From the NCBI GenBank assembly GCA_963514095.1, contig OY741270.1, positions 16,714,554-16,778,553 of the forward strand: a stretch of DNA of 64,000 bases. The letters run 5' to 3'. Below the pieces are notes generated by a model that worked only from the letters and a program-made list of their open reading frames with translations, was not told where the DNA came from and searched no databases. Each line of letters starts with the position of its first letter. Positions within the stretch are counted from its first letter, which is position 1. Both the position numbers and the translations under genes were made by a program. This DNA comes from Eutrigla gurnardus (lineage: Eukaryota; Chordata; Actinopteri; Perciformes; Triglidae). Shown in pieces: positions 26,000 through 40,117 of this stretch.

Positions 26000-27429
26000 T
26001 TCATATATTATACTATGATGACAGAGAACAATAATTTGCTGTTACTGTGCCATTTCTCTAGAAGCTCTGTCAAGATAAATTCTTTGCAATTTGGTAGGAA
26101 TGTATTTAAACACACACCATAAAGACATATTAATTTTGTTAAATCACTATTAATCAAGGGTTGGTAAACAGTCAATAAGGCTAATGTGTTAGCATAGCAG
26201 TGGCCTATTCACACATCTAGCAGATTGGTAACATTAGCACTTTTGCAGTGTCTGATGAATGTAAGTTGTCGTGTGCTCTCCTTCCAGCTTCACCAATTGT
26301 TGTCTGTTTAGCTGCTAGATGCTCCACTGTTTGACCATCGAGATGCTAACGTTTTACGTAGTGGATAGTTCCCTTAACAGAGGTCTTTTAGGTTCTCATC
26401 TGTTGCTGCTGGAAGCTGGGTTAGATAAGACCATTGAGACTGAACCACAATAGTAAAGTTGCAGGTCATAAAAGCAAAAAGCTGTAAGGTGATGAAATGC
26501 TCCACAGAGCTCACAGAGTGTTGGGAGTTCTCTGTAGGTTCGTTACTGTGAGCAACACCTTTCACAATAAGCCCCATTCGTGACTTCATCACTACTTACT
26601 TTACTCTGGCATTCAGTAACAGACTGTACTTTCATCCACTAGGGGGGAAGTGAGAAGTTATTTTATGATTATTATCCAGCAGCGGGTTGTGTAATTAAAG
26701 GTATTTTTGTTATCTCACATACGTCTTATTTTCCTGCCCGGACATAAAATGTTTGCCCAGGGCGAAAGTAAAGTTTATATCCATTATTTCCACAGACTGT
26801 GACGTTCTATTCTTCTTCTTCAATGGAACATGCAAACCACAGTGGTGCATGTGAAAATATTGCAGCTTTTTCAGCGGAAAATGTATAATTCCAGGCAGAA
26901 AATAGACATCTGTGAGATCACAAAAATACCTTTAAAGATATAATCCGCTGCTGGTTAAGGTAAAACAATAAAGTTTTGATCCTTCCCTAAAGACTTTCGA
27001 GATCAGTTAAGTGACCAAATCCCGGGGTAACAAAAGGAATGTTGAGGTCAGAAATGTTGCTAATTACACATTTTATCCGTTCTTATAAAAATAAAAGTAA
27101 TGCAACTTCAAATAGAGTCCTGTCATTATTGAACACATGAGTTAAAAGTATCATAAAGTTAAGGATATTGCTATCATCGATATCTGCTGTGGTTTACCTG
27201 TAAATGTCTGCTGAACATCTGTGAATGGGCTGATCAGTAAAGCACGTGTTGTTTCTTTCAGTAAGGAATGGAATAAGTTCTAAGGAGCCATCACTCTGGG
27301 ATCTGGACTTGTCCATGTATTGTAATGTTTTTACCTTTTGTTTCATATTATTGAGACTGCAGATGGAGAACAATGCATAGTTCCCTGATTTGGTTGCGCG
27401 GCACATCCAGTCCACATGTGGTGTCTTTA
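26000..27429. other. gene-free stretch
   Basis: The part at 26130-26640 resembles an inverted, diverged member of a dispersed repeat (GCTAGATGCTCCACTGTTTG, AAATGCTCCACAGAGCTCAC). No gene recognised. Confidence 0.35.
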
Positions 27430-28060
27430 TTCAAGATGCTATTATCGGAATTGCGTGATGAAAAAACACGGTGGTTCCGCATCAGTTTGAATGAGGCTGA
27501 GTGGTGGCTGCGAGCAAACTCTCAAACGAACCTCAGACATGACGTGTTGGAGACGACCCGGCCACTGAGAAGGCTGTTTATTAATGAGCCCCTCAGACCC
27601 GCCGCAGTTATGTTGCTGGATGCTTGTAAAGACATGATCTAATCTATAACCTTCTCAAACCCGTCAGATTACAGCTTTACTCTTCGCCACGCAGCCTGGC
27701 GATCACTTTGTTCTGTCATCTAAGACGGTATTGTCACAGATGTTAATCGTTGTAATAGGTTGAGAGTGTTTGTGAGTGAGGCAGCGGTCACATTCGTTGA
27801 GTTTTTCTGGCCTGCCGAGGAAGTTTTGTTGGAAATATTAACATGATGGCGAGGCCAAACGCGAGTCAGAATCATTAACGGGCCGATACCCAGCATTTGT
27901 GGTATGGATATCTCTTTCGCCGCGTCTCAAGAGCGAAATCAACACAAAGGAGGCAAAGCTATCGGAGCACTAAGTGATTTAGCAGAAGGAAATTGGTTGT
28001 CTAATGTCTACAGAGAGCTTTGTGCAGAGGTATGCTCGTAAGTTTTCCATGATTGCATGT
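27430..28060. promoter_or_regulatory. candidate conserved non-coding element
   Basis: A repeat-free block with balanced base composition and many intact CpGs, unlike its AT-rich, CpG-poor neighbours. It includes homeodomain-type AATCATTAAC. A 89-codon open frame (27373-27642) has no recognised features. The regulatory role is inferred from composition only. Confidence 0.3.
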
Positions 28061-28169
28061 TCAAATCACAATAAATATCCCTTTCTGTTGAGCTACTGAG
28101 CCCGAAGTAAAATGTTCTGTTGCCCTGCCAGATGCAATTGCCATTTCGAGAGCTAACTGTTAGCACCAC

Positions 28170-28191
28170 TAGGGTTAGGGTTAGGGTTAGG
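28170..28191 (+). repeat. interstitial telomere-type (TTAGGG) repeat
   Basis: About 3.5 perfect units of the vertebrate telomere hexamer inside non-repetitive DNA, followed by a TATTATTAT run. Confidence 0.9.
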
Positions 28192-28285
28192 ATTCAATAT
28201 TTATTATTATTATTTATTATTCAGTATCTTATATGAGCAAGTATTTGGCACTTCCTTAACAGACATGCCATCCACATGTATGTAA

Positions 28286-28305
28286 ATGTGTGTGTGTGTG
28301 TGTGT
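28286..28305. repeat. (TG)n microsatellite, short
   Basis: About 10 TG units. Confidence 0.9.
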
Positions 28306-31300
28306 ACTATATCCAGTCTGCAAAAAGGTCACAGGCAGTGCAGCCGTGTCCGCTTGGGTCTAAAGTGAACTTTTGGGCCTCTTAAATAAAATAGGTGAAT
28401 TATTCTTGAGTTGGCATTTTTTAATTTACCTCCTCCTGCTGTGTGAATGTGCTCATACTGAAAAAACGGAAGATTTTCCTCACCATATAAGAACTGTGTC
28501 ATAAACTCAGCCGTACAGTAAATGATATCATTGGAAATAAAAGGCAGAAAACGAGGTGCAAAAACGCCTCATAGCAGTCCTCAAATTCTTTGAGCTGTAG
28601 ACAATTTGCAGTGCAGACAGACACCATATGGAATTGTGTTTGCGGGACTATAATCCCAACACAGCTATGGCAGAAAATGTGAAAATTCTTGCTGTTTCAT
28701 GTTCTGACTTAATGTGTTACACAGAAAAAATACTTTGCCTCAATGTTAAAATCATGCTTCCACGAGCCACAATGTCAACAGAGCCGCAAGAAAGGAGCTT
28801 GACGCAGGAGGCTGCTCTCAGCATGTTAATCCCACAACTTTCCAGGAAGGTTTTTTTTCTGCTCGGTTCAGTAGACATTTGGCTGCTAGCTTCCCTATTA
28901 CTGTAGTAGGTATAGGCACAATCAGCTTTTCCATGTGATGGACATTCCAGGCCACATCTGTTTTCAATATACTTACATGTCCAGCTGTTTCAGACCTATA
29001 GGCTACCACTATTTTCCCAGTCAGTCCACTAAAGCTATAAATATGAATGGTATCAACATTGTACGAATCCATGCTGGGTTTTAACTGTATAAAATTATAT
29101 ACTGTATATATTAATGTTGTTGGAGCATATTCACTAGCTTATCTGGCCAAAATAATGAGAACGGTCACATTTTGTTGCAAGCACAAGCTAAAAGATTTGA
29201 CATGACACATCTGACTTGTTTACACCTGTCATAACCACATTTATTGTTGAAGTAGCATCCAGGAGGTTGTCAGTTGCTCGGAGGAATTACAGCTTTCCGT
29301 GGAAAAAAAGTGAGCATGCACCTTAGTGAGACATCTGCTTTTGCATAGGATTTACATCATAAAGAAACAACCATGTATTTTCTTGTCCAGCCGCATGATG
29401 AGCAATACATCCCCTCGATGTGTTATTCTCTTCATCCCTTACGCATTTCCACACGTGCACTGCAACTGCACTGGGGGCCCGAGTTGAGGCGAGAAACTGA
29501 TCAAATCTGCATCAGATAGCAGCAGCTACCGCCTGGCCTCCGTCCAAAGTTACCAAAGAGGATGGAGACGAGGCAAAAGGATATACAGTCTTGTCTCGGT
29601 CACTATTGAACTCCACAGACGCCCAGGAGATTTATTTATAGTTGGCCTTCAGTCAAAGTGTTTGGCTTATTGTTACTGTACTCCATTTAGACGTTCACTG
29701 TGCAGAATGATGTATGTTTGACACCAGAAGGCTGATTCATCTGCACAAGAGTGAAGGTTCCTCTGTGCTCACATCCCAGATGGTTCCCATAGAAAAGCTC
29801 AGGGAAGGCTTTTGCTCTTTTCGTTTATCTCTTTGGAGACATAGACCACATGTACATTTTGCCAAACCAACAAGTTAGTCATCATTAGATTAATTCTTTA
29901 TTGTCCTCTGTAGAGGAAACTTGCTTTCACAGTCTGTACACAATCAAAAACTCAAATGAGTAGAACATCATGCTTGAAGTATTTATTTTTCCCTTGTAAA
30001 ACCTAGATCAACAAGACTCATGCACACCGCCCTCTTCACTTGCATCCAGAGATATTTATTAACAACGTTGAGCTCGGAATACAAGAGAAGAGGACCGTGT
30101 GCGGGAGGCTTGTTGCTCTTTTTCTGGATCTACAGGTGTGCAAACGTCTGCTCTTGTAAAACCTAGACATGCTGTTCTGATAAAGCATACATCTCACCTT
30201 TGTGTCACTTGTCCAAGTTCGTTTTCAAGTGTGGAATGGAATCATTGCTGCCCCTTGTGGCCTGTAAATTTAAAAAAAACATCCCCTATGAATGGTGTTT
30301 CTCAATAACTGTCATAAACCAGTGGGTTTTTTCCGCCCTCCGGCCTCAATGGGCAGTCATGAGCTTGATGTATCACAATGACAGAAGATGTTGCTCTAGA
30401 AAATAAACTGTAATCCAATACCCATACTACTATACTGTATAGTAAAAAAAAAAATGTAGTATGTATACATAGTTTGAAAACTACCGAGATGTCCTACTTT
30501 TGCAGTGTGCAAGCCAGCATTCTTTTCTTGCTATTCTGACCCACAATCCTCTACACAGCAAATAAATGAGCAAGAAGGTCAAAGTTCAAGGTTCAATGTT
30601 ATGACTAGGCAGTAAGTGCAAATTGAATGCATACTGCATGCAGCAGTACTGCATTACTGCAGTACTTTATAAGGGCGACTGCAGAATGTTCTAAAAAGAA
30701 AAAAAAAGAAAAACGCAATTTAGAATAGAGTGCAACTTTTACAAGAAATACAAAAAATAGATTTATGCTTTCTCCCACACAGTGAACAAAACTGTCCAAA
30801 AAGGGGATACGTGCACTTCAGATCTGAGACTTGTTTTTACGAGCATGACATCACAATGAGTTTAAAAGCCAACCCTGGTCCAAACAAGTCGTACACAGCA
30901 CACTGACATAGGATCACCTTTCAAGTTATTTACTGTATACATCCAGCAGATACAGGTCAACATTAGCATTCATTTAGAGTCATGTGTCTCGCCACATGGT
31001 GAAAATCCAATATTCATGTCTGGAAGGGTTTTTTAATAGCTTTCTGGCTGTGTGTTTGGTTCTCAGCAAGTCTAGCTTGAATATTTTTATGATTTAAAAA
31101 AAAGAACAAGTCCATGAAACTGTTTCTCAAGAATGAAGTGTCTTCACACCGTCCATAAAATGCCCCGTCAGTTGTGACTCAACGTGTTGAGAAATAAAAT
31201 AAATGTATTCACGTGATTCTGTTATCCGGTAACATTTCCTTCTTGGCTTGTTAATGTGCAGCTTCATGCAACGAGTCTTTTAATCCGTACATTATCACCT

Positions 31301-33045
31301 TTATCTTTGTACTGGCAGTCAAGCAACTATTCCCTCACTTCATCAACCCCAGATAGCCCTTTACCATCCACTCGCCATCTCCGACTTGAGTTCATGTGGT
31401 GAGTCTGGACTCGTCTGACCCCGGTGCTCATCTGGACTCTGGAACTGTGTCAGCTGCCCTAGAGGGGAGCTGGTCAGACTGGAAAGATCCTTTACTGGGG
31501 TGCTGGGAGCAATTGTTCTGTTTATTTATCTTTTCCCAAGCAATCTTTCACACATTCCTCAGCTTTTCCCATGTTTGTTGCATTTAGTTTAATATAAGAC
31601 TAATTATCTGGTGGTCAAAAGTCCAGGGTCCTGATTTACAGCACTAGACAAGCTCTGCGAGTATACATCCAAATGCTTAAGTCAATAATGCCTTGATCTG
31701 CTTCCAGCACAGCCTCCCCAATATTGAACTGTTTTACAGATGAGGAGCACAACGCTGTTTCTCAGCAAATACGTTTCCCCCCCTGAAGCAGTGTCAGCAT
31801 TTTTAAGTTGACGCTGACAGGTCAAGTTCTCTTGTGCGTTTAAATCGTTTCCTTCAATCTCAGGGGTCAGTCTCATCGCTGATACCTCAGGCCAGAAGCA
31901 TTTAACAGCTTCCACTGCACACGGCAGTTGGTTAAAGAATCAAATCATGGAATTTGCCCTATTTTATCGGAGAAAAAAACTCATTCGGATTCCAGAAATA
32001 AAGTTGCAGTTGCTGTCAAACCTCCACTTCAGCTTGTATGATTTTCAAAAACATATCCAGCCTGGTGGACAAAATATTTTAATGCTCTGGAAAGACATTC
32101 CAAAACAAAACACAGCTATGAATAACCATATTAAACTGCTGCTGCTTCAGCAGTTTTAAACTGAATTCCAGATTAAGAGTGCTCCCACTGGGGAGGGAAT
32201 TTCCATCTTGGAAACTACTTGTTTTAGACTTGTTCAATTGTTGGTGAATGTAAAAAGATGCACGGCTTGCTTGTTCCTCTGTCAGTTCCTGCAATGCACT
32301 GATAAAAACAACTCACTACTGAAAGGAGAGAACTTACATAGCAAAGTAAGAATTGTATAGTGAATGATTATAACAAAAATACAGTGGTGGTAATAGAAAA
32401 TGAGTATGGTTGACACCACCATATGCCATGGCTAGAATATTTATAGGTTTTCAGGTATTTTTGCAATTCAGTTGTAGGCTGTAGTTGCGAACTGTCGATC
32501 ACAAGATAGCTCTAAAGCATATTCTGCTTAATCATCTATCTATAATATATCATGATTCTTCTACAAGACTGGAAACTACTGAAACCATAAACTCATGTTT
32601 ACAATGTTTACAGAGATAATAAATCAAGTGAGGAGTAGTTTTCTCGCCCCCTGATGGCTAGCAGAGAAAATGCAAGTTTAAGGCACTTCCGCATTGGCTT
32701 CACTTTTCTGAACAGAAGATTTCTGCCCATCTTTTTGTCATAATCCGCATTATGCCATGTTTTTCCTTTGTTTCATTCATTCAGGTTCAATGTTTCCGGT
32801 GCGATTTTGTTACCTACCTCTCATCTCGTTTCAGATCACCTCACTTACTCTCTTTGTGTGTTTTCCCCACAGTTTTGCCCCACACAGATTAGCTTCACCT
32901 GTCCCTCGTTAGCCCTGTGCTCACCAGACCTCCTGCTCACCTGTTCTCACTTCTCCAATCACTCATTGGCGGCATATACCAGTTGCTTTGCTCGTTGTCA
33001 GTTTGTCTGTTGCATTGTTGGTATTTGGAGGATCCTTTCTGCCAT
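28306..33045. other. gene-free stretch
   Basis: No gene recognised. A segment at 29885-29940 (TTCTTTATTGTCCTCTGTAG, GAAACTTGCTTTCACAGTC) looks like the end of a common fish repeat. Confidence 0.4.
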
Positions 33046-33213
33046 CAGAGGGCGATTGCACAAAACCTAGATAGGGGTTTAAGCCAGGATTTCCCACTCA
33101 TCCTGGCTGAAGTTTAACCAATTAAACCAGGCTGCTCTTGTTGGGATATGTTGAACCCAGCTTAGTTATTTATCCTGGATATCTGAATTCAGCTTTTGTA
33201 CAATAGCCCTCTG
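33046..33213. mobile_element. MITE-like element, 168 bp
   Basis: Terminal inverted repeats read CAGAGGGCGATTGCACAAAA at the left and CAGAGGGCTATTGTACAAAA from the right (18 of 20). Internal segments GCCAGGATTTCCC, AATTAAACCAGGCTGC and TATCCTGGATATCTGAATTC are typical of a fish MITE. No clear target duplication was found, so the superfamily is open. Confidence 0.7.
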
Positions 33214-34903
33214 GACTCCCGTCCTATAAGCCTGTTTGTTATTACCGTGTCTTCATCGCATCCGCATGCCTCAGTGTCTGCATTTGGGTTATTTCTGTTT
33301 GTGCAGCTGTTTTTAATAGTTTTGGGAAATAATTGGAGATGTGTGGCAGAGAGTAGAGGATATGTCAAACTTTCGTTACACAGACTATACAGTACTTGTT
33401 GGTAGGATCAAGTCAGTGTTGGTTTTGGTCTTTTCGTGAGAGTTTTGGTTACTAAGAGAAATATTGGCAGTCGTGTCCTTTGTAAACAACCAGCTGAAGT
33501 CAGAACAGTCTGTCCCATCTTTTGTCAGCACAATGTAGTGTTTGTAGTGTCTGTAATCCATCATTTTGTGATCGCTATCCTGAGTGGCACTTAAGGAGGA
33601 GCTTGTCCAGCTATCATCTACAACCATCGGATCTGGAATGTCCAAAACTCCAATAATTTCTACTTTGGAAAACTAAAGCCACATTCAATCACATCCCCAT
33701 ATTTCTGCATTCATTCTCATTCTTGACCACGAACCCCTAATGGTCTTAAAACAATATTATGATGGAAACTGAGCAACAGTGGCAATCTAAATCTGATATT
33801 CAAAGCTTTGAATTTTGTAACTACATTTTCCAGCTTTACTCACTCGAGTTGTTTTTTCACAATTAACAAAGATGATCAAATTTGTAACTGTGTCTTTTAA
33901 ACTATTTACTGCAACAGATTTTGTGTTGCTTCTTTTATTTTTTGTAGATGGTAGCTCAGGTTATTTGGCCAAAGCGATCTTTTCAAACTCCTCTACATCC
34001 GACGTCTGTCAGCTGTGTTGCTTGGTGTTAAGAGAAACTTGGTCAGAAAGTGAAATGTGAAGTACATAAATCTTTTCTTTTGTAACGATCTGCAGTTAGA
34101 TTCTTGGATAGCTAACATTCCTGACTGTCTCCTAGATCCAGGATCAGTCAAACAGACATGATCTGCACAAACTCAATGTTGCTCCCTTAAAGTCCAAATT
34201 TGTGCTATTTGTGTTAAGGTCCCTAATTTATGAAGTACTTGTGGAAGAGAGGTTGCTTCTTCTTTAATATGCTAAATGATACAAAATCCCCTTGTAGTCT
34301 CTCAGTTTTTTTAAATGTGGGATTTAAAGTACTTGAGTGCTGCTTGAGTACTTAAAAACATGCTTGACAGTTTATTTTGAGATGAGCTCATCTGTATACT
34401 CAAATTAACAAAGTCTAACAGCCCACATACATGCATGCTTCCACAAAGGTCTTGTTATATCTGCATTTAAAACCTAACTACAGTAAACTCTCCCTCTGGA
34501 ATCCCTGTACAACATGCAGGTTTAAATGTTTCTGACTGACATTTTTGCAATCTTATACTAGCCATTTATTCAGATGACAGTTTTATCTGCATGGCTCTTC
34601 TCCCACTCAAGCTACTGTGTGTCTAGATTACAGTTTGCTTTCTTCAGACATGTGCCTAATCCCAAACTTGTAATGGTAAGACAAAACATGCTTTATCCTC
34701 ACAGGAGCGGATCATTCAGGCCTTTTTCAGCAGTTCCTTCTGAGACTGCTATAACTACAACTTACAGGCAACAGTATTAGAGCACAAATACCGTACATGC
34801 TGGTAGTCAAACTGGAAAATAGGCTGGCAAACTCACACAGATAACTCCAAGCTAGCAGATCCTATTTTCACCAGCTGACATGTAGACAGGATAAAGATCC
34901 TTA
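33214..34903. other. gene-free stretch
   Basis: Nothing recognised with confidence. Confidence 0.5.
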
Positions 34904-35360
34904 CATTCAGGCAGCGGTGATTCTAGGATCATAGCTTTAGGGGTGCTGAGCAACTAATGATCCCCAAAAAAGTCCCTTTTTCTTTAAACACATTAGCATT
35001 ATTTAGGACTATCATTCCCACATTTGTAAATGAAGAACAGAGCTAATGAGGTATAACAGGGGTGAACAGGGCTGGTGGGAGAGAGAAAGTGGATCATACC
35101 ATACCATGACGTGGTTGGGGGGGGGGGGGGGGGTCTGTTGTATTTTCGTTGTTAAAATGGTTGATTTAAAGTAAACCATAAGTACTGTCTATGGTTTTTT
35201 GACCATGTTTAAACTTGTCAAACACGGACTCGCGTTTAAAAAGGACGTGACTGTTATTTTTAGATTGCATTTATCTATGCAATATTTTTTAGGGGTGCTT
35301 GGACTCAATTTAGGGGTGCTAAAGCACTAAAACTAGGCTAGATACGCCTGTGCATTCAGG
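34904..35360. mobile_element. hAT-like non-autonomous transposon with 8-bp target duplication
   Basis: A perfect 8-bp direct repeat CATTCAGG lies at 34904-34911 and 35353-35360. The 441-bp body (34912-35352) starts CA and ends TG with decayed inverted ends around a CTAG core. It contains three TTTAGGGGTGCT segments and a 17-nt G run (35117-35133). An 8-bp duplication is the hAT hallmark. No transposase frame is present. Confidence 0.75.
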
Positions 35361-36049
35361 CAACCTCTGGGTGTGTTTGTTCATCAGATGTAGGTGAACC
35401 AGACTGGCTCTGCCTCCGTGGTGGGCCACACTGGGAGACCTCCCGTTATCTACGTCCTTCAGACACCCATTCAGCATGAGGGCCTCTCAAGCGTGCAATT
35501 TCTACAACACAGCCCCAGACAGACTGCATGCCGTGTGACCAGTCAACAAAGAAGTGAGACAGTTAAGTGTACCTTTTGCACAAATTCCCTTTTACAATCA
35601 GTGAAAGGGAATTGCTCAGAGGTGACTCAACAAATGTTTGCTCCAGCACAGAGGTGTTGGCAGGAAGCCTGCTGGAATACTTAGTGTTACTCAGACCACA
35701 TCTGCTGTGATTAATCTTCACTGTGGTAATTAAAAACAAAATCTAGAAATTGTTACATAACAAAACATATATACATAATACATAATAATTCTATCATTTA
35801 TTAGATATGTAATTATATACTTTTAAATAATAAATATTCTAAAATAAATCATCATATACCACTTTTAATAGTCATTACTTATATCAATGTCAATTTTATA
35901 TAAAGGGTAAAAGAACAGGCATCATGCTGCTGTCAGCACTTCATTCAAAAGGTCAAACTTTATTGACTAGTTAAATGCAACACTTTGAACAGGTTAACTG
36001 GCAGTTGTGAATCCTTAGCTCCTAACTCTGACCCTGCAACTGAAAACAC
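35361..36049. other. gene-free stretch
   Basis: A 96-codon frame at 35394-35684 has no recognised features. Confidence 0.45.
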
Positions 36050-36061
36050 CACACGCACACA

Positions 36062-36102
<41 letters not shown>

Positions 36103-36120
36103 TCACACACACACACACAC
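36050..36120. repeat. (CA)n microsatellite
   Basis: About 71 bp of CA with single TA and TT interruptions. Confidence 0.97.
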
Positions 36121-39100
36121 CCTGAACTTGAGGTTGTTTGCGTTGCTGAATAGTAGCTCCTGTGCAGCCAACAGAGACTGGCTGGGACACACGAGCGCCA
36201 CTCAAGAGAAACATGTGATTCAAATAAATAGTTCACCCACGGAGAGGGAGCTCTATGAAAACTGCCCTGCATGTAAAACACTCAGCTGTCACAGCTTTGT
36301 TCTCAACACTGTGTGATCTTTGCTGTCAACCACTTCACTGCTGGTGCTTTTCTAAGAGCAAAAGTGATTGCCGCAATTCAAGTTGCTGTTTGTGTAGGTA
36401 CTACATATGTTGTTTTTGGTAAAGAGAGCAGTCCTATAATACCATGTGATGGCATGAAATTAAGCCTTATGTTCTGTCATATACAGTAAAATAATTTGTA
36501 TGTGACAGGATTTGGAGACTGATGTAAAATTCAACCTTTAAGGCATTCTAGCCATGTTGTTCTGTAGTTTGGTGGCTTGATCCACCACTTTCAGACTGAA
36601 ACAACTTAATTAATGGTTTCAAGAGGATGCATACGTATTTCAGGCATCTAAACAAAAACCCATTGACTCTAGGTTGAGGGAATCAAGATTCATTCCTACA
36701 GCACTCTATTAGTAAATGTTATGCTAACCAGTTAAAATATGTTGCCTTAATCCATACCATTATACTACTGGTATATATACTATAGAAACATTCAGATACA
36801 AACCACTCATTCTGAGGTAAGGAAAACACAATTCTTATTTTCAGGTGATTATACAATGAATAAAAACATATTAGTTCCCCCTTAATGCTACATACTGTTC
36901 CTTAAATGAATTCATTTTACGGTGATTGCCATTTCGAATAATGCTGTAAGTTTATTTTTTTCAGATTTGGTACAAATGTGTAGAAAGCCCCTTGTGAAGG
37001 CAGACTAATGAGCTGTGAGAGATATGATCTTGTTTTTTTGGGGGGGAAGCACGAGTGGAACACGTGTACATGTTAAGCATTTACCTTCCAACTTGTCTTG
37101 AGGCATGATAGAGACAACATCATAAAGTCTGCTGTCAAAGCTCCAAGTGATCCTTGTGATTTTTGACAGATTATTTACAGCTTAAGCTGTTTTGGGCTTT
37201 CCAACACGTCAAGTGCAAGGATCAAATGACAACATAACAACACTTAATCCAGGAAAGGAAGATGTGTTCTTCCTCTCTTCTGTTTGGTGTGGTTTCCTGA
37301 GAATACGTCTGCTGTTTGTTCTCTCTTCACGTCCTGTTGTCAATTTCTGAATTGCTGTGTCAGTAGTTCGTCACATCAAACCACCCGATAATGAGCTTCT
37401 CCTGTCCAACGTCTGGTCCTTGTTTTTTGTGACGGATATTTTAGTCCACACAGCATCTTTCTCCAAAGAAAAGCACCCACAGGGTGCCGGGGAGCACGCC
37501 ATCCCATCTATTTGTTGTTTTTTGGGAGAATCGTGATCCGTCGGCGACGACAACTCTCAGCAACATTCGGGGTCTGCCCGGGCAATCTGCTCCCGCAAAT
37601 GGGCTTTTCCGTCTTTGTCACGATAGTATCTAACCTCAGAAAAGACGGACACGGCCAAAACAAGCGTCTCTCCTCTAGTTTCCACCAGTGCCTTTCTGAA
37701 AAAAAAAGGCGCCCTTAAAGTTCACAGAACACAGTGTACGGATTTGTTACAGCTGTGGTAAACCATGAATTCATCAGTTTCACATTTGCCAGTGCCACAC
37801 AAATAGTCAGTTTTAATTATAATGCATACAGATACATCAGCCAAATTTGAGTTATGAAAAGTTGTAATGAGATTACAGTGATTTACAGAAACTAATTGGG
37901 CTCTGTTGTCATTACTGATACGCTGACGTGTGCATAACTTGGTCAGATGGCTTTTGTGTCAGAAGCCAGAAGCGAGAATGAAGGCCTTACGAGTCTGACT
38001 ACAAGATTTTCTCTTCAGGGGTCCACAATGAAGTACATAACACTTTACATTACAACATTACTGTTTTCACAGAATATTTTTACATCATTTTAATCCATAA
38101 ACAGGGTCCAGAATTGTGTCACTTATGTGTATATGGTTAAACAGATCAAATCAAATCTGACTTTATTTTTAATTCAGGATATACCCGATTCAATGTATTA
38201 CAATCAAAAATATGTCATTAAATTCTTGGAATGGAAACTAATTCATGCAAAGTTAATAATATGGGGCCTTTGGGTTTTCCTGCAGGTTATCTGAGCCCTA
38301 CCGGCAGCTCTCTTTTTTTTTTTTTTTTTGGCTGTTTCTGCTGCCTGATGGGGTCTGGAAAACATATATCCCTGCAAGGGGCTGCAGTAGATCCTGCTGC
38401 TCATTGCTGCGGCCCAGCAGGTAACGCTCCCCTCTTACTCCCCACAACGGGCGTGCAACCGGAAAGTGTCAGTCACAAGACTTCGACATCTGTAACCTGA
38501 GGGATGCAAAACACTAAACTTCTGTTTCTCCACTCTTCCTGACGCAGCACATTGCCTGGGCACCACTGTGCAGGACCTCCAGCGGAGTATCACACACAAT
38601 GCAGAGTGGAAGGAAACAGTAGCTAGGCATGAATAAAGTGCTGATTCTCATCTATCAGCAGCTTCAATTGGCTCGTGCCAAAAATACCATAGACTGTATA
38701 GAATAGGGACACAGCCTAACTGCTAATCCAAAAATGAGCAAAGAGGTGGGTTATTGCTGCAGCTGAGGTGAATCCGGGTGAGGCAAACTGTCTACGCCCC
38801 CAATTTTGACCCACTTATTTCTGCTGTAATGATGAGCATTTATGGCAGTCTAAACATCTCTCAGCACTGGAGGTTGCCGCCTTCAGAGTAGTCTAACCGA
38901 GCCAATACTGAAGGCCCAGATGTCTGTCAACACAGCATTGGTACCATAGGAGTGTTTCCTTGAGCCATGTGGACCTTAGTTCTGCATACATCTGAGCCCT
39001 TTTTGATGTGAATATCAAAAAATTAACCAGACATTTCAGAGGAAATTTCCCCAATAAGTGACACAGGGTTTAAGATATTTCCTGGCACACTTCTTGTCCA

Positions 39101-40090
39101 ATCAGTGCTGTCTGAGTGAAGTTGTCGGGGGAAACAAAAGGGCTTCAGTGCAGGAGCACCGCACGGCGCAATCTCTGATTGATTCTCCAGTTCGTCTTCA
39201 TCAGCATTTAGAGGAGTTTGATGAAAGCGGCGTTGACCTTTCTCAACACTTGGAATATAACTCATCCCTTGCTATTTCTAAAAGCTCTAGATGGAGATTC
39301 TCTTCCGTCTGGAGTCATCTGCTAAAGAAATCTCACTTTAGACTTTTGGAAATGGATTTGGGTCTTGAAGCTGCACCAAAGACCTGCGCTGCGAGTAGAA
39401 TAAAACTCATTGGTTGAGGTGGCTGAGACAGACAACATATATTTGCCAGTAGTGATATGAGAAGGGCCATGAACTAAACACATACTGTATCCTGAATAAT
39501 CAGGTGGGATGAGCCTTTAACACCAGCAGGAAGTCAGGGGGCAAATGCAGGAATGTGTCCGGCATGTGTTCTTGTTTAGTAGCTCTATTTGTTGCCTTCC
39601 ACACATAAGGACAGGGACTTCTGTGCTGCTCCACGTGCATCAACCAGCATCAAGATGTAATGGAATAAATGCACGTGCCACTCTCAGATCTGTTGACTGA
39701 GTTTAAATCGGATTTGTGTTTATATTGTACGAGCAGCCAAAGCTCCCGATTGGAAAATGTTGCATGCAGCTGTCTGGTGACGGTGGTAGTGTTTTCCCCA
39801 TGTGCAGAACAAATCACACAGCTAAGAATGGTTCCGAACATTCGTTGCTGGCAGTTCATCAGAGATGGTTTTGATTGCCCGGAGGAACGGCAGTCGTCCA
39901 AGTTGAGATATTTGCTGATAAATTGTCATATGGAAAAAAAATAACTGCATACGTTTGCATTTCATGCTAAACTTATATGGGATTAATTTGTTTCTGTGAG
40001 GTATTTTCTATTGCGACCTTGGTTATTAAGCCCCCCTTCTCCTCTTTTTTCAACGGGGAAGGCCTATTTGTCCAGAGGCATCCAGATGGA
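36121..40090. other. gene-free stretch
   Basis: Includes a 17-nt T run at 38313-38329 and a locally CpG-bearing part at 37380-37700. No gene recognised. Confidence 0.4.
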
Positions 40091-40117
40091 CCCCCCCCCC
40101 CCCCCCCCCCCCCCCCC
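40091..40117 (+). repeat. C27 homopolymer
   Basis: Unbroken run of 27 C. Proline-rich open frames across it are artefacts. Confidence 0.97.

Noticed and set aside
30627..30665. Palindromic TACTGCA-rich segment as a hairpin RNA
   Set aside because: Several short overlapping repeats rather than one stable stem.
39058..39417. 119-codon plus-strand open frame
   Set aside because: No family features, and an opposing frame covers part of it.
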